A DNA stretch of 64,000 bases from Campylobacter sp. RM10537 (GTDB lineage Bacteria; Campylobacterota; Campylobacteria; Campylobacterales; Campylobacteraceae). Made by a program: the position numbers and the translations under genes. The notes under the pieces are model-generated. The model was not told the origin of the DNA and did no database searches. It saw only the letters and a list, made by a program, of their open reading frames with translations. Shown one piece after another: positions 20,536-30,755 of this stretch. The stretch lies in NCBI RefSeq assembly GCF_022369435.1, contig NZ_CP059597.1:1-64000 (forward strand), written 5' to 3'. How positions within the stretch are numbered: position 1 is the stretch's first letter; each line of letters opens with the position of its first letter.

Positions 20536-22053
20536 TTAATTTAAGGCAAAGAGTTTATTTGCTCCATCTTGATAAGAAAGAATATTGATTTTTCCATCTT
20601 TAAAGAAAATACTTCTTGCATTAGTTATAGTATTTGGAAAAGATAGGGTTTTAATAACTTCTTCTTTAACTGGATCAATTACCGCTATAACATTATGATT
20701 TTTACTTAGAGCATATATTTTTCCATCTTTATCAGTCATTGAAGTGATATAAAGATCGCCCAAAGTTCTACCTTCTTTAAGATCTGCTTTTGGTGTGAAT
20801 TCTCCAGATAAAACAAGATCTTTTAAAGAGTATTTAGAGATAACAAAGGTTTTAGCATCTTTATTGTTTGGAACTGTAGCAAGATAAAAATATTTATCAT
20901 CTGTAGTCATACTTGCTACGTGATTAAATTTAGATCTTACGGTGCTTAATCTTCCACGACCCAAATCTTTTCCTTGACCCTCAAAGTGATTGGCTCCTTT
21001 TACAAAATCAGCATATTGTAAAGTATCATTTGCATTTGGATTTTTCTTAAATCTTAAGAAAGATTTATTAGAGCCCATAAGGATAAATTTATCATTCATA
21101 TAAGGAATGATTCCTATAATAGGATCAATGCTTGCTGAAAAATATGGATCAAGTTCAAAACTATCTTTTGTGGTAAAATTATTATCTAAGAAATACACAT
21201 CCCATTTAGAACTTGCTACAAATTCATCATTAATAAAGTCCAGAGTATTGATTGCTTTATTGAAATTAATAGTTTGCTCATCTAATATTTTAAGATTTTC
21301 ATCGATTTTTGCAAATGGAGAATTATTGACATCATTATCAAATTTAATTCCTAGTTTATCGCTTGCTGGTGCAAAAGCATAATCGGGAGCTTTAACATCA
21401 CGTTTTCCTAAGAAAGAGATATTTTGCCATAATCCATGCCAACTATCTGTACTCCAAATAATATATTTTGGATTAAGGGTAAATCTTACAGGATCTCCTT
21501 GGCCTACATAAGGGAATATTCCAGTTCCTACAAAAGCTTGAAAAACATTAGAAGCTACAATAATAGCACTAATAACAACAGCGGCAAGTGAGAAGCCGGT
21601 ATATTTTCTAAATTTTTCACCATTTAATTCTTTATCAAAAGCACTGAATTTTGGTGCAAAAATAAAAATAAAACCTAAAAGCAATACAACAGCCCAAAAT
21701 ACAACTTCGGCCCAAAAATAGGTATGAATTCCAAAAACAGGCAAGCCAAAACCTTGATCTAAATCTTCCATAGCATGATTTCCAAAATGAGCAAAAGACT
21801 GATAAAGACCCGCTGCAGTCATAATCAAAAGAGCAGCTAAATATTTTCCTTTCATACCATAACGAACTATGAAAAGAGCCATTACCCCGATAAAAATCAT
21901 CGCTTCTCTTTGTCCCCAGCAAAGTACACAAGGGCTATCAGCTAGAAAGTAACCAAAAATAATATTTGCAGTTCCTACAGGTAAAAGTATGATTAAAAAA
22001 CCCGCTAGACACATTAAGGTATAAAATTTTTTTGCTTTATTAATTTCGTTCAT
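20536..22053 (-). CDS. dsbI: DsbI: DsbB-like membrane oxidase with periplasmic beta-propeller
   Basis: Part of the periplasmic disulfide-bond system, linking thiol oxidation to the quinone pool. Residues 10-180 form about five membrane segments with CVLC at 42-45. Residues 190-505 form a large periplasmic domain with repeated YFLAT, YITSM and ALSKNHNVIAVID-type beta-propeller blades. The 505-residue length and the partner dba match the Campylobacter DsbI system (Cj0017c). Apart from C15 in the first membrane segment, C42 and C45 are the only cysteines I can find. AAAAAGGATAAAAA precedes the ATG; dba ends 12 bp upstream. Confidence 0.93.
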   Translation of the reverse strand: MNEINKAKKFYTLMCLAGFLIILLPVGTANIIFGYFLADSPCVLCWGQREAMIFIGVMALFIVRYGMKGKYLAALLIMTAAGLYQSFAHFGNHAMEDLDQGFGLPVFGIHTYFWAEVVFWAVVLLLGFIFIFAPKFSAFDKELNGEKFRKYTGFSLAAVVISAIIVASNVFQAFVGTGIFPYVGQGDPVRFTLNPKYIIWSTDSWHGLWQNISFLGKRDVKAPDYAFAPASDKLGIKFDNDVNNSPFAKIDENLKILDEQTINFNKAINTLDFINDEFVASSKWDVYFLDNNFTTKDSFELDPYFSASIDPIIGIIPYMNDKFILMGSNKSFLRFKKNPNANDTLQYADFVKGANHFEGQGKDLGRGRLSTVRSKFNHVASMTTDDKYFYLATVPNNKDAKTFVISKYSLKDLVLSGEFTPKADLKEGRTLGDLYITSMTDKDGKIYALSKNHNVIAVIDPVKEEVIKTLSFPNTITNARSIFFKDGKINILSYQDGANKLFALN

Positions 22054-22065
22054 TTTTTATCCTTT

Positions 22066-22233
22066 TTACAAATTCATTATGGTTAAAAGTCCAGTTGATT
22101 TGTGACCAACATAAAAAATAATCATCATAAGCCAAGCTATCATCACTAAACTAAAAGCCAAATTTTCTTTTTCTGGTTTTTTAATGATGAGTATTAAGGC
22201 AACAAAAATTAATAAAAGTTCCAAAAACTCCAT
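22066..22233 (-). CDS. dba: Dba, small membrane protein paired with DsbI
   Basis: A 55-residue protein starting MEFLELLLIF and ending TIMNL, with two hydrophobic segments (about 3-17 and 28-42). AAAAAGGAGTTATT stands before the ATG. In C. jejuni dba (Cj0018c) lies directly upstream of dsbI and its translation is needed for DsbI synthesis, and the same 12-bp spacing to dsbI here suggests coupling. The ORF is intact and easily missed because it is short. Confidence 0.88.
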   Translation of the reverse strand: MEFLELLLIFVALILIIKKPEKENLAFSLVMIAWLMMIIFYVGHKSTGLLTIMNL

Positions 22234-22328
22234 AATAACTCCTTTTTAGCTAAAGTTATTAAATTGTACCCCATTAAAATAAAATAAAAATAAAATATTT
22301 AATCTATATTTATAAAATACGGAAAAAA

Positions 22329-24116
22329 TTATTTAAAATTATTAAGTTTTTGCGAAAGCTTAGAAGCTCCATTGAAAACATTGCTAGAAATATTATTTAT
22401 TTCACAAGAAAGATTTTTAATAAGATTAGCAAGTTCATTTACCTTATCAACGCTATTTCTTAAAACAATCATTTTTTCTTGCACTTCTGTACTTTTATCT
22501 TTCATAAATTGAGTCGATTGTATAGAGCTTTCTAGCTTATGCATAGAATTAATAAGTTCTTGTTGCAAACTATTAGTTTTGTCTGAAGTTTCTTTCATGG
22601 ACTCGTGAATAAGATCCATCAAAGATTTATTATCATTGATTTGTTGTACAATAGTATTAACAGTAGCATTAATACTTAAAAGAGATTTGCTTGTTTTCTC
22701 AGCAAGTTTTCCAACCTCATCAGCAACTACTGCAAAACCTCTACCATGCTCACCCGCTCTAGCTGCCTCAACAGCTGCATTAAGGGCAAGTAAATTGGTT
22801 TGATCTGCTATATCTCTAACAGAGTCAGTAATTTCTATAATATTGTCAGCACTTTGAGTTAAGTTATCCATATTAACAACAACATTTTGTTCTTTTGCAT
22901 TATTTTCATTAATAAGATCAACAAGTTGAGTAAGGGTGCTTCCGACTTTATTCATCAGTAAATGCATATCTTGCATATTATCAACACTTTCTTGTGCTAA
23001 ATTTCCAGCTAAAACGATATGATCATCTAAGACATTGGTAATTTCTTTAACATTTTCAATTTGATTATTTTGAGAATTTGAACTCTCTTCAAGAGTGTTA
23101 GCATTGTTTTTCAATTGTTCAGAATTTTTATGATTGGCTTCTGCATTTTCAATTGCTTCAAGTACAGAATTTTGAACAACCGAAATAAAAGTATTAATAT
23201 ATGCAGCACTTTGTCCTAATTCGCTTTTTGGATCGATATTTAATCTAGAGGATAAATTAGCTTCTTTGCTAGCTAGATTAGTACTTAATTTTTCTAAGAT
23301 TCTTACAGGAATAATAACTTTTTTTAAGGTAATAGAAATAAATAAGATTAATAAAACAAAAATCAAGGCAAAAACTCCAATTGCCACATATAATTTTTGT
23401 ATATTAATTTTATCAATATTTGATTGTGTGATTTGATTGAGGCGATTAAGCTCTTTGGCCAGTGTAGCATCAGCATAAATAGTTGAATCACCTTGCATAA
23501 TTTGAATTTGTTTTAAAATCATTTTATAATGGGTTGCAAAAAGCTCTAGGGTATCATTATTTTTCATCATCGATAAATTTTGTATTAAAGCATCTAAATG
23601 TTTTAAGGTGGTTTTTTCTAAAACATTTTCTGTCGCAATAATCCTAAGAATAGCATTCATTGTTTTTATATTTTGAATATCTTTTTTGCTTAAATTATTT
23701 TCAGTTTCATCAAAATAATCTTTAGCTAATTCAAAAAGATAAAATTTAGAATTTACTGCAATTGAATTTGCTGATTTGAAATGATCTAATTGTGCTAATT
23801 TTTCTTGAAAAATAGTTTCAGTGCGAGAATCATCAATCCCTAATTTTTTAAGTTTTTTTAGCATATTTTCCATTTGTTTAACTGCTGCAACACTTTCATC
23901 ATAATTGATAAAATTAAAACTATTTTGAAAAACTTTATCAATACGGGTATTTAAAATTTGAAGCATTTGTAAAGTATTTATAATTTCTTTAGCATTTTTG
24001 CTTGAGGTGTAGTTATTAAAAATAATTCCTAATAATATAAAAATAGCAATCAATGTACAAATTGCCAAAAAAATAAATTGATATAAAAAAGAAATTTTTT
24101 TATTGGATGCTGTCAT
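22329..24116 (-). CDS. docB: Methyl-accepting chemotaxis protein DocB/Tlp10-like
   Basis: Transmembrane chemoreceptor of 595 residues. A membrane segment near 9-30 and a second near 243-263 bracket a periplasmic helical sensor of about 210 residues. The cytoplasmic signalling domain carries the family hairpin [20 protein letters not shown] and [18 protein letters not shown] near 440-480. The ligand is not predictable. The gene overlaps the end of docA by 17 bp and has AGGAGAAT before its ATG, so the two are one transcript. In C. jejuni docB mutants affect chick colonisation (Cj0019c). Confidence 0.92.
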   Translation of the reverse strand: MTASNKKISFLYQFIFLAICTLIAIFILLGIIFNNYTSSKNAKEIINTLQMLQILNTRIDKVFQNSFNFINYDESVAAVKQMENMLKKLKKLGIDDSRTETIFQEKLAQLDHFKSANSIAVNSKFYLFELAKDYFDETENNLSKKDIQNIKTMNAILRIIATENVLEKTTLKHLDALIQNLSMMKNNDTLELFATHYKMILKQIQIMQGDSTIYADATLAKELNRLNQITQSNIDKINIQKLYVAIGVFALIFVLLILFISITLKKVIIPVRILEKLSTNLASKEANLSSRLNIDPKSELGQSAAYINTFISVVQNSVLEAIENAEANHKNSEQLKNNANTLEESSNSQNNQIENVKEITNVLDDHIVLAGNLAQESVDNMQDMHLLMNKVGSTLTQLVDLINENNAKEQNVVVNMDNLTQSADNIIEITDSVRDIADQTNLLALNAAVEAARAGEHGRGFAVVADEVGKLAEKTSKSLLSINATVNTIVQQINDNKSLMDLIHESMKETSDKTNSLQQELINSMHKLESSIQSTQFMKDKSTEVQEKMIVLRNSVDKVNELANLIKNLSCEINNISSNVFNGASKLSQKLNNFK

Positions 24117-25014
24117 GGTATTCTCCTGTTAAGCTTTCTAGAAAAGCTACTATATCATCTACAGTTTCTTGATTTAAAAATTTTCCAAGTTGATAATAAG
24201 CCATAAACTGGACACAAGCATCTAAAGTTGGTATGCTTCCATCGTGATAATAAGGAGCTGTTTTGGCAATATTTCTAAGGCTTGGTACTTTAAATACCAT
24301 TTTATCGCTTTCTTTTTTTGTGATTTCATAACGTCCTAAATTTTCTTGATTAGGATATTCTTGAAAAATACCAATTTTTTGAAACATATTACCACCTATA
24401 TTTTGTCCTTGATGGCAAGAAATACAACCTTGAGCTTTGAATTCTTCATAGCCTCTTTTTGCTTTTTCAGAAATTGCATTTTTATCCCCTTTTAAATATC
24501 TATCAAAAGGAGAATCTGGAGTAATAAGTGTTTTTTCAAATTCTTTAATCGCATCAGCTATATTATCTACAGTAATTTCTCCATAAATATCTTTAAAACT
24601 CTTTACATAGTCAGGATTTGCATTTACTTGTTTTAAAAGAAATTCTGGAGTTAATCCCATCTCTTTAGGATTAAACAAAGGTACTTTTGCCTGCTCTTGT
24701 AGATTTTGTGCTCGTCCATTCCAAAATTGGACAAAATTAAATACAGAATTAAAAGTTGTTGGTGTGTTAAAAGGTGTATCTAGTTGATTGTTTACTCCTG
24801 TTGAATTTGTAGTATTGTCAACTCCATAATTATTAATATTATGGCAAGTATTGCAAGATATCTTTCCATCTTTAGATAAGGAGGTGTCCATATATAATTT
24901 TTTTCCAAGAATAGCCTTTTCTTTGTTATAGTTTATTTTATCTGGAAGCGGAGTGATCATATCAATTGCAAATGTTGTTGTTATTAAAAATAGCATTGCA
25001 TAGAATATTTTCAT
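24100..25014 (-). CDS. docA: Dihaem cytochrome c peroxidase DocA
   Basis: Periplasmic peroxidase of the CCP/MauG family that reduces hydrogen peroxide with electrons from cytochromes c. Signal peptide at residues 1-16; two haem sites, CNTCH at 54-58 and CISCH at 197-201. The 304-residue length is normal. AAGGAAA lies before the ATG. It corresponds to C. jejuni Cj0020c. It is the first gene of a pair with docB, linking a redox enzyme with a chemoreceptor. Confidence 0.93.
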   Translation of the reverse strand: MKIFYAMLFLITTTFAIDMITPLPDKINYNKEKAILGKKLYMDTSLSKDGKISCNTCHNINNYGVDNTTNSTGVNNQLDTPFNTPTTFNSVFNFVQFWNGRAQNLQEQAKVPLFNPKEMGLTPEFLLKQVNANPDYVKSFKDIYGEITVDNIADAIKEFEKTLITPDSPFDRYLKGDKNAISEKAKRGYEEFKAQGCISCHQGQNIGGNMFQKIGIFQEYPNQENLGRYEITKKESDKMVFKVPSLRNIAKTAPYYHDGSIPTLDACVQFMAYYQLGKFLNQETVDDIVAFLESLTGEYHDSIQ

Positions 25015-25090
25015 TGTCTGGTTTCCTTAATTTTTAAAGTTTCATAATCATAATGTAAAATTTATTAATTAATAATAAATTTTTAAAGCA

Positions 25091-25996
25091 TTAGATATGT
25101 AAGATTTGTATAAATTCATTTTCAATATTTTTTTTAGAATTGATAATAAATTGATCATTTTTAAAAGTAAATTTTAAAGCATTAGCATGTAAACATAAAC
25201 GTTTAGCACCTGTTAGACGGATTCTTTCACTAGAATTTATTTTTCCATCCAGTATAGCTTCAATTTCTTCTTTTTTTAAACCATAAAGTGGATCACCTAA
25301 TATAGGATATTTTGCATGATATAAATGAATTCTTATTTGATGCTGCCTTCCTGTTAAAGGTTTGCAGAGCAAAAGAGTGCAATTATGTTTAGGAAAAAAA
25401 TTTAAAATTTCAAATTCGGTTAAAGCTTTTTTTCCTTTTTCACAGATTTGCATTCTGGTTTTAACATCATCGTAATTTTGGATTAAATCAATACAAGCAT
25501 CAATCTTAAAATTTTTTTCTATTTTTCCTGAAACTAAAGCTAAATACTCTTTTTGAATTTGTCTTTTTTCAAACATGGTTTTAAATTCAATTTGGGCATT
25601 TTTATTTTTTGTAACTAGAATTAACCCACTTGTTTCTTTATCAAGGCGATGGGCTATACAAGCTTGTTTTCCCCATAAATGCCAAATTTCGTCGCTAAGA
25701 CTATATTGGCAATGCCTTCCATTAGGATGACTTAAAACACCACTTGGTTTTTCAAGCACAGCAAAATCTTCATTTTCAAATACGATTTCCACTCCTCTTG
25801 GATGATTTTCATAAACAATGAGCTCTACAATTCCATTTAAAATTTTATTTTTTTCTTCAATTAAATTTCCATTACAAAAAAGTCTTTTTTTATCAATCAA
25901 TCTTTGCGCTTCATTTATGGGAATTTTTAAAGATTCCATTAAGACCTGAAACGCCTTTTTTCCATTATTAGGTAGTTTTATTTTTATATAGGGCAT
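25091..25996 (-). CDS. RluA-family pseudouridine synthase
   Basis: Converts uridine to pseudouridine in rRNA or tRNA. A short S4-like RNA-binding domain (about 15-70) precedes the catalytic domain with HRLDKETSGL, whose aspartate is the nucleophile, and TGRQHQIRIHL further on. The 301-residue protein matches C. jejuni Cj0022c. The target base is not predictable from sequence. The ribosome site (AAGAAAG) is weak. Divergent from purB with a 79-bp gap. Confidence 0.9.
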   Translation of the reverse strand: MPYIKIKLPNNGKKAFQVLMESLKIPINEAQRLIDKKRLFCNGNLIEEKNKILNGIVELIVYENHPRGVEIVFENEDFAVLEKPSGVLSHPNGRHCQYSLSDEIWHLWGKQACIAHRLDKETSGLILVTKNKNAQIEFKTMFEKRQIQKEYLALVSGKIEKNFKIDACIDLIQNYDDVKTRMQICEKGKKALTEFEILNFFPKHNCTLLLCKPLTGRQHQIRIHLYHAKYPILGDPLYGLKKEEIEAILDGKINSSERIRLTGAKRLCLHANALKFTFKNDQFIINSKKNIENEFIQILHI

Positions 25997-26075
25997 TTAA
26001 CTTCTTTCTTAGAATTTTTTAGATAGAATTCTATTTTTTATGATTTAAAATTATAGCTAAAAAGGTTTATAAAGC

Positions 26076-27404
26076 ATGGTTGTAAGATATAGCAGAGAAG
26101 TTATGGCTAAAAAATGGGATATTAAGGCTAAATATGATGCTTGGTTAAAAGTAGAATTAGCTGCTGTTAAAACTTGGAATAAATTAGGTCTTATTAATGA
26201 TACCGACTGTGAAAAAATCTTAAAAAATGCAAAATTTGATATTGATAGAATCGATGAAATTGAAAAAACAACTAAACATGATGTTATAGCTTTTCTTACA
26301 AGTGTGAGTGAAAGTTTAGGAGAAGAGAGTCGTTTTGTGCATTATGCAATGACGAGTTCTGATTGTATTGATACTGCTGTTGCTTTGCAAATCAAAGAAA
26401 GTTTAGAACTTATTTTAGAGGATATTTCATTGCTTTTAGAGGCCATTAAAAAACGAGCTATGGAGCATAAAAATACTTTGATGGTTGGAAGAAGTCATGG
26501 AATTCATGGCGAACCTATAACTTTTGGTCTTGTTATGGCAATTTGGTATGATGAAATTTTACATGCTAAAGATCTTATAATGCATGCTAAAGAAGTGATT
26601 AGCTATGGTAAAATTAGTGGTGCGATGGGAAATTTTGCTCATGCTCCTTTAGAATTTGAAGAAGAGGTTTGTAGAAATTTAGATCTTAAGCCTGCTCCGG
26701 TTTCTAATCAAATTATCCAAAGAGATCGTTACGCGCAAGTGATTTCAGCTATTGCTATTTTAGCTTCATCTTGCGAACAAATTGCTGTAGCAATAAGGCA
26801 TTTTCAAAGAACAGAAGTTTATGAAGCTGAAGAATTTTTTGGCACAGGGCAAAAAGGAAGTTCAGCGATGCCGCATAAAAGAAATCCAGTTTTGAGTGAA
26901 AATATTACGGGACTTTGCAGAGTTCTTCGATCTTTTGTTACTCCAGCGTTGGAAAATGTTGCGCTTTGGCATGAAAGAGATATTTCTCATTCTAGTGTAG
27001 AGAGATTTATTTTACCAGATGCTTTTATAACAGCTGATTTTATGCTTACACGTCTTACAAATTTAATTGAAAATCTCTTAGTATATCCGGAAAATATGAT
27101 GAAAAATTTGAATCTTACCGGAGGACTTGTCTTTTCTCAACGTGTTTTATTAGAGCTTCCTTTCAAGGGAATTAGTCGTGAAGAAGCTTATAAAATCGTT
27201 CAAAGAAATGCTATGAAGGTATGGTCTGATTTGCAAAATGGCAAAGAGGCAATTAATGATAAAAATGAAAGTTTATTTTTAATAGCGCTTTTACATGATG
27301 AGGATTTGAGAAAAAGTTTAAATGAAGAGGATATACGTAAATGTTTTGATTATAATTACTATACAAAAAATATTGATGCTATTTTTGCAAGAACATTTAA
27401 ATAA
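26076..27404 (+). CDS. purB: Adenylosuccinate lyase
   Basis: Acts twice in purine synthesis: on SAICAR and on adenylosuccinate. The fumarase/aspartase signature GSSAMPHKRNP lies near residue 265, and TKHDVIAFL and MTSSDCIDTA near 70-100 are substrate-contacting regions. At 442 residues it is full length. It is followed 17 bp later by nrdA, suggesting a nucleotide-metabolism operon. Confidence 0.96.
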   Translation: MVVRYSREVMAKKWDIKAKYDAWLKVELAAVKTWNKLGLINDTDCEKILKNAKFDIDRIDEIEKTTKHDVIAFLTSVSESLGEESRFVHYAMTSSDCIDTAVALQIKESLELILEDISLLLEAIKKRAMEHKNTLMVGRSHGIHGEPITFGLVMAIWYDEILHAKDLIMHAKEVISYGKISGAMGNFAHAPLEFEEEVCRNLDLKPAPVSNQIIQRDRYAQVISAIAILASSCEQIAVAIRHFQRTEVYEAEEFFGTGQKGSSAMPHKRNPVLSENITGLCRVLRSFVTPALENVALWHERDISHSSVERFILPDAFITADFMLTRLTNLIENLLVYPENMMKNLNLTGGLVFSQRVLLELPFKGISREEAYKIVQRNAMKVWSDLQNGKEAINDKNESLFLIALLHDEDLRKSLNEEDIRKCFDYNYYTKNIDAIFARTFK

Positions 27405-27421
27405 TTAGGCTAAGGAAAACA

Positions 27422-29791
27422 ATGAAAGTTATAAAAAGAAATGGACGAACAGAAGAATTAGATATTGCTAAAATTAAAAAATGTACTTCCGATGCTGTAA
27501 GAGATTTAGAGGGTGTAAGTTTAAGTGAATTAGAGCTTGATGCTAAAATTCAATTTAGAGATGGAATTTCAACTGAAGAAATTCAAAAAACTCTTATTAA
27601 AACAGCTGTAGATAAGATAGATATTGATTGTCCAAATTGGACTTTTGTTGCAGCTAGGCTTTTTTTATTTGACTTGTATAAAAAAGTTAATGGCATGAAT
27701 CGTTATAATCATTTACGTGATTATTTTGAAAGAGGTGAAAAAGAGGGGAGAATTTTACTAGGTTTAAAAGAAAAATATGATTTAGATGATTTAAATGATT
27801 ATATCAAGCCTGAGCGTGATATGCAATTTACTTATTTGGGTGTTAAAACTTTATATGATCGCTATTTAATTAAAGACAGTAAAGGTATGCCTATAGAGCT
27901 TCCGCAGCAAATGTTTATGGCTATAGCTATGTTTTTAGCACAAAATGAATTTAATCCTGGAGAATGGGCTAAAAAATTTTATGATTTGATTTCCAAATTT
28001 GAAATTATGTTGGCTACTCCAACTCTTTCAAATGCTAGAACTACTAGACATCAGCTTAGTTCTTGTTATATAGGGAGTACTCCTGATAATATTGAAGGAA
28101 TTTTTGACTCCTATCAAGAAATGGCGCTTTTATCAAAATTTGGTGGTGGTATAGGTTGGGATTGGTCGAAAGTTCGTGCTATGGGTGGAAGTATAGACGG
28201 ACATAAAAATGCTGCTGGAGGAATTATTCCTTTTTTAAAAATTACAAACGATATTGCTGTTGCAGTTGATCAGCTTGGAACAAGAAAGGGTGCTATTGCA
28301 GTTTATATAGAGCCTTGGCATATGGATATAAGCGATTTTATAGATTTAAGAAAGAATTCTGGAGAAGAAAGACGTAGAGCGCACGAGCTTTTTCCTGCTT
28401 TATGGATTAATGATCTTTTTATGAAAAGAGTTAGAGCTAACGACAAATGGACGCTTTTTGATCCTGCTGATACAGCTGATTTATGTGATTTGTACGGGGA
28501 AGAATTTGAAAAACGTTATGAAGAATACGAAAAAGATGAAAATATTGTTAAAGAAATTGTAGAGGCAAAAGAGCTTTGGAAGAAAATATTGTTAAATTAT
28601 TTTGAAACAGGTTTGCCATTTTTATGTTTTAAGGATGCTGCTAATAAAGCTAATCCAAATTCTCATGCAGGAATTATTAGAAGTTCAAATTTATGTACAG
28701 AAATTTTTCAAAATACTGATCCTAATTATTATCAAATTAAAGTTGTTTTTGAAAATGGAGATGAAAGACATTTTGACGAAGAAGAGCGTGTAATTATAGA
28801 CGGTGGTTATGAAAAATCAGCCAAGAAAATTTCAACTTTAGATAGTATTGATGGTAATAAAGTTTATATAGTTGAAAAGTATAAAAATGATGGTAAAACC
28901 GCTGTATGTAATTTAGCAAGTATTAATTTAAGCAAGGTGCATTCTAATGAAGATATCGAACGCGTTGTACCTACAGCTATTCGTATGCTTGATAATGTAA
29001 TTGATTTGAATTTTTATCCTCATAGGAAAGTTAAAGATACAAATTTAAAATCTCGCTCCATAGGACTTGGAGTTATGGGTGAAGCACAAATGCTTGCTGA
29101 AGCTAGAATTCATTGGGGGAGTGAAGAGCATTTTGAAATAATTGATAAGATTATGGAAAAAATTAGTTTTGAAGCTATAAATGCAAGTTCTAATTTATCC
29201 ATAGAAAAGGGATCTTATCCTGATTTTCAAGGATCAAACTGGAGCAAGGGAATTTTTCCTATTGATGTTGCTAATGAACAGGCTAAAGCTTTAACTTTAA
29301 GAGAAGGTTTGTTTAATCAAAGCGATTGTGATTGGAATAAGCTTCGAGAAAAAGTTAAAAAAGATGGCATGAGAAATGGATATCTAATGGCAATCGCTCC
29401 TACTTCCTCTATATCTATTTTAGTAGGGACCACTCAAACTATAGAACCTGTTTATAAGCGTAAATGGTTTGAACAAAATTTGAGCGGTATGATACCTGTT
29501 GTTGTTCCAAATTTAAGTCTTGAAACTTGGGAATATTATACTCCAGCTTATGAACTTGATCAAAGAATTTTGGTAAAAGCAGCTGCTATACGCGGAAAGT
29601 GGATAGATCAAGGGCAAAGCTTAAATATCTTTTTATCATTGGATAAGGCAAGCGGGGGCTATCTTAATGAAATTTATCAGCTCGCTTGGGAACTTGGTGT
29701 TAAATCTACATACTATTTAAGAAGTGAAAGCCCTAATAGTGAAAAAGTAAATGTGGCTGATCGTAGTATAGAGTGTGAGGGATGTCAGTGA
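27422..29791 (+). CDS. nrdA: Ribonucleoside-diphosphate reductase alpha subunit (class I)
   Basis: Reduces ribonucleoside diphosphates to deoxy forms. The N-terminal ATP-cone lies at about 1-90. LSSCYIGSTPDN holds one redox cysteine, SSNLCTEI the radical-site cysteine, and the C-terminal tail ends CEGCQ, the re-reducing pair. At 789 residues it is full length. The beta subunit nrdB is not in the window, as in C. jejuni where it is elsewhere. Confidence 0.96.
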   Translation: MKVIKRNGRTEELDIAKIKKCTSDAVRDLEGVSLSELELDAKIQFRDGISTEEIQKTLIKTAVDKIDIDCPNWTFVAARLFLFDLYKKVNGMNRYNHLRDYFERGEKEGRILLGLKEKYDLDDLNDYIKPERDMQFTYLGVKTLYDRYLIKDSKGMPIELPQQMFMAIAMFLAQNEFNPGEWAKKFYDLISKFEIMLATPTLSNARTTRHQLSSCYIGSTPDNIEGIFDSYQEMALLSKFGGGIGWDWSKVRAMGGSIDGHKNAAGGIIPFLKITNDIAVAVDQLGTRKGAIAVYIEPWHMDISDFIDLRKNSGEERRRAHELFPALWINDLFMKRVRANDKWTLFDPADTADLCDLYGEEFEKRYEEYEKDENIVKEIVEAKELWKKILLNYFETGLPFLCFKDAANKANPNSHAGIIRSSNLCTEIFQNTDPNYYQIKVVFENGDERHFDEEERVIIDGGYEKSAKKISTLDSIDGNKVYIVEKYKNDGKTAVCNLASINLSKVHSNEDIERVVPTAIRMLDNVIDLNFYPHRKVKDTNLKSRSIGLGVMGEAQMLAEARIHWGSEEHFEIIDKIMEKISFEAINASSNLSIEKGSYPDFQGSNWSKGIFPIDVANEQAKALTLREGLFNQSDCDWNKLREKVKKDGMRNGYLMAIAPTSSISILVGTTQTIEPVYKRKWFEQNLSGMIPVVVPNLSLETWEYYTPAYELDQRILVKAAAIRGKWIDQGQSLNIFLSLDKASGGYLNEIYQLAWELGVKSTYYLRSESPNSEKVNVADRSIECEGCQ

Positions 29792-29800
29792 AAATTTATT

Positions 29801-29824
29801 AAAGTTTTTATTTTTAAAAACTTT
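29801..29824. terminator. Hairpin after nrdA
   Basis: AAAGTTTTTA (29801-29810) and TAAAAACTTT (29815-29824) with a four-T loop, 9 bp after the nrdA stop and before the convergent dus gene. AT-rich; probably bidirectional. Confidence 0.55.
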
Positions 29825-29837
29825 AAATTTAAAATGA

Positions 29838-30755
29838 TTAAAAAAAAGAATCTATTTTTTTAATCATTTCTTTTGCATCATTGATGCGATTGATTTCATC
29901 TCTAAAAGCTGAAGCTTCTTTATGACCCTTGGAATACTCATGTAAATGTTTGCGAAATATACTTACGGCTTGATTTTGATAATGCTTTAACATTTCTTCA
30001 AAATGAGTTAGTATGATTTCTTTTTTTAATTTTTCTTCAACTTTTTTGTTGTGTTTTATTTCATAAAATATCCAAGGGTTACCTATACTTGCCCTTCCTA
30101 TCATTAATCCATCGCATTTTGTAATATTATAAACCTCAAGAGCGTTGTTTGCATCGATGTCTCCATTGGCAATTACTGGAATTTTTACACTTGCTTTAGC
30201 AAAGCCTATAGAATTATAATCAGATTTTCCACTATAAAGCTGTTTTCTTGTTCGTCCATGGATGCTTATAAAATCAACACCTAAATTTTCGCAAATTGTT
30301 GCCATTTTTTCAGGATATTTTTCATTAAATCCTAATCTAAATTTGACACTTGTTAATTTTTTTTTATTGGTTTGCTTGATTACTCCCACCAAAGTTTTAA
30401 AAAGTTCTAAATCGTTTAATAAAGCACTACCAGCACATTGCTTAACTACTTTATTCACAGGGCAGCCGCAATTAAAATCAATACCGTCTATAAAATCCAT
30501 CTTATTGAGTATTTCAACAGCTTTTTTAAGTATTTCTTTATCACCTCCAGCAATTTGCACAATATAGGGTTTTTCTAATTCTGAACGTTCTAGCATATGT
30601 AAAGTCTTAGAGCTTTCGTACACTAAAGCATTAGAGCTTATCATTTCACTGATAGTTACATCAGCTCCAAATTTTTTAACTACATTTCTAAATGGTAGAT
30701 CTGAGAAACCTGCCATTGGAGCTAGAAATAAAGGTTTATTGGTAAAATCTATCAT
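29838..30755 (-). CDS. tRNA-dihydrouridine synthase (DusB-like)
   Basis: FMN enzyme that reduces uridine in tRNA. FMN-binding LAPMAGFSDLPFR at 11-23; catalytic region NCGCPVNKVV with C98; KFRLGF and SIHGRTRKQLYSG contact FMN and RNA. 305 residues. It overlaps the next upstream gene by four bases (ATGA). The exact position modified is unknown. In C. jejuni its homologue (Cj0123c) is about 97 kb away from nrdA, as I recall, so this junction marks a rearrangement. Confidence 0.92.
   Translation of the reverse strand: MIDFTNKPLFLAPMAGFSDLPFRNVVKKFGADVTISEMISSNALVYESSKTLHMLERSELEKPYIVQIAGGDKEILKKAVEILNKMDFIDGIDFNCGCPVNKVVKQCAGSALLNDLELFKTLVGVIKQTNKKKLTSVKFRLGFNEKYPEKMATICENLGVDFISIHGRTRKQLYSGKSDYNSIGFAKASVKIPVIANGDIDANNALEVYNITKCDGLMIGRASIGNPWIFYEIKHNKKVEEKLKKEIILTHFEEMLKHYQNQAVSIFRKHLHEYSKGHKEASAFRDEINRINDAKEMIKKIDSFF

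Noticed and set aside
20536-22053. Several Cys- or hydrophobic-rich frames inside dsbI and bamA
   Set aside because: They lie in other frames of strongly supported genes and have no ribosome site or family match.
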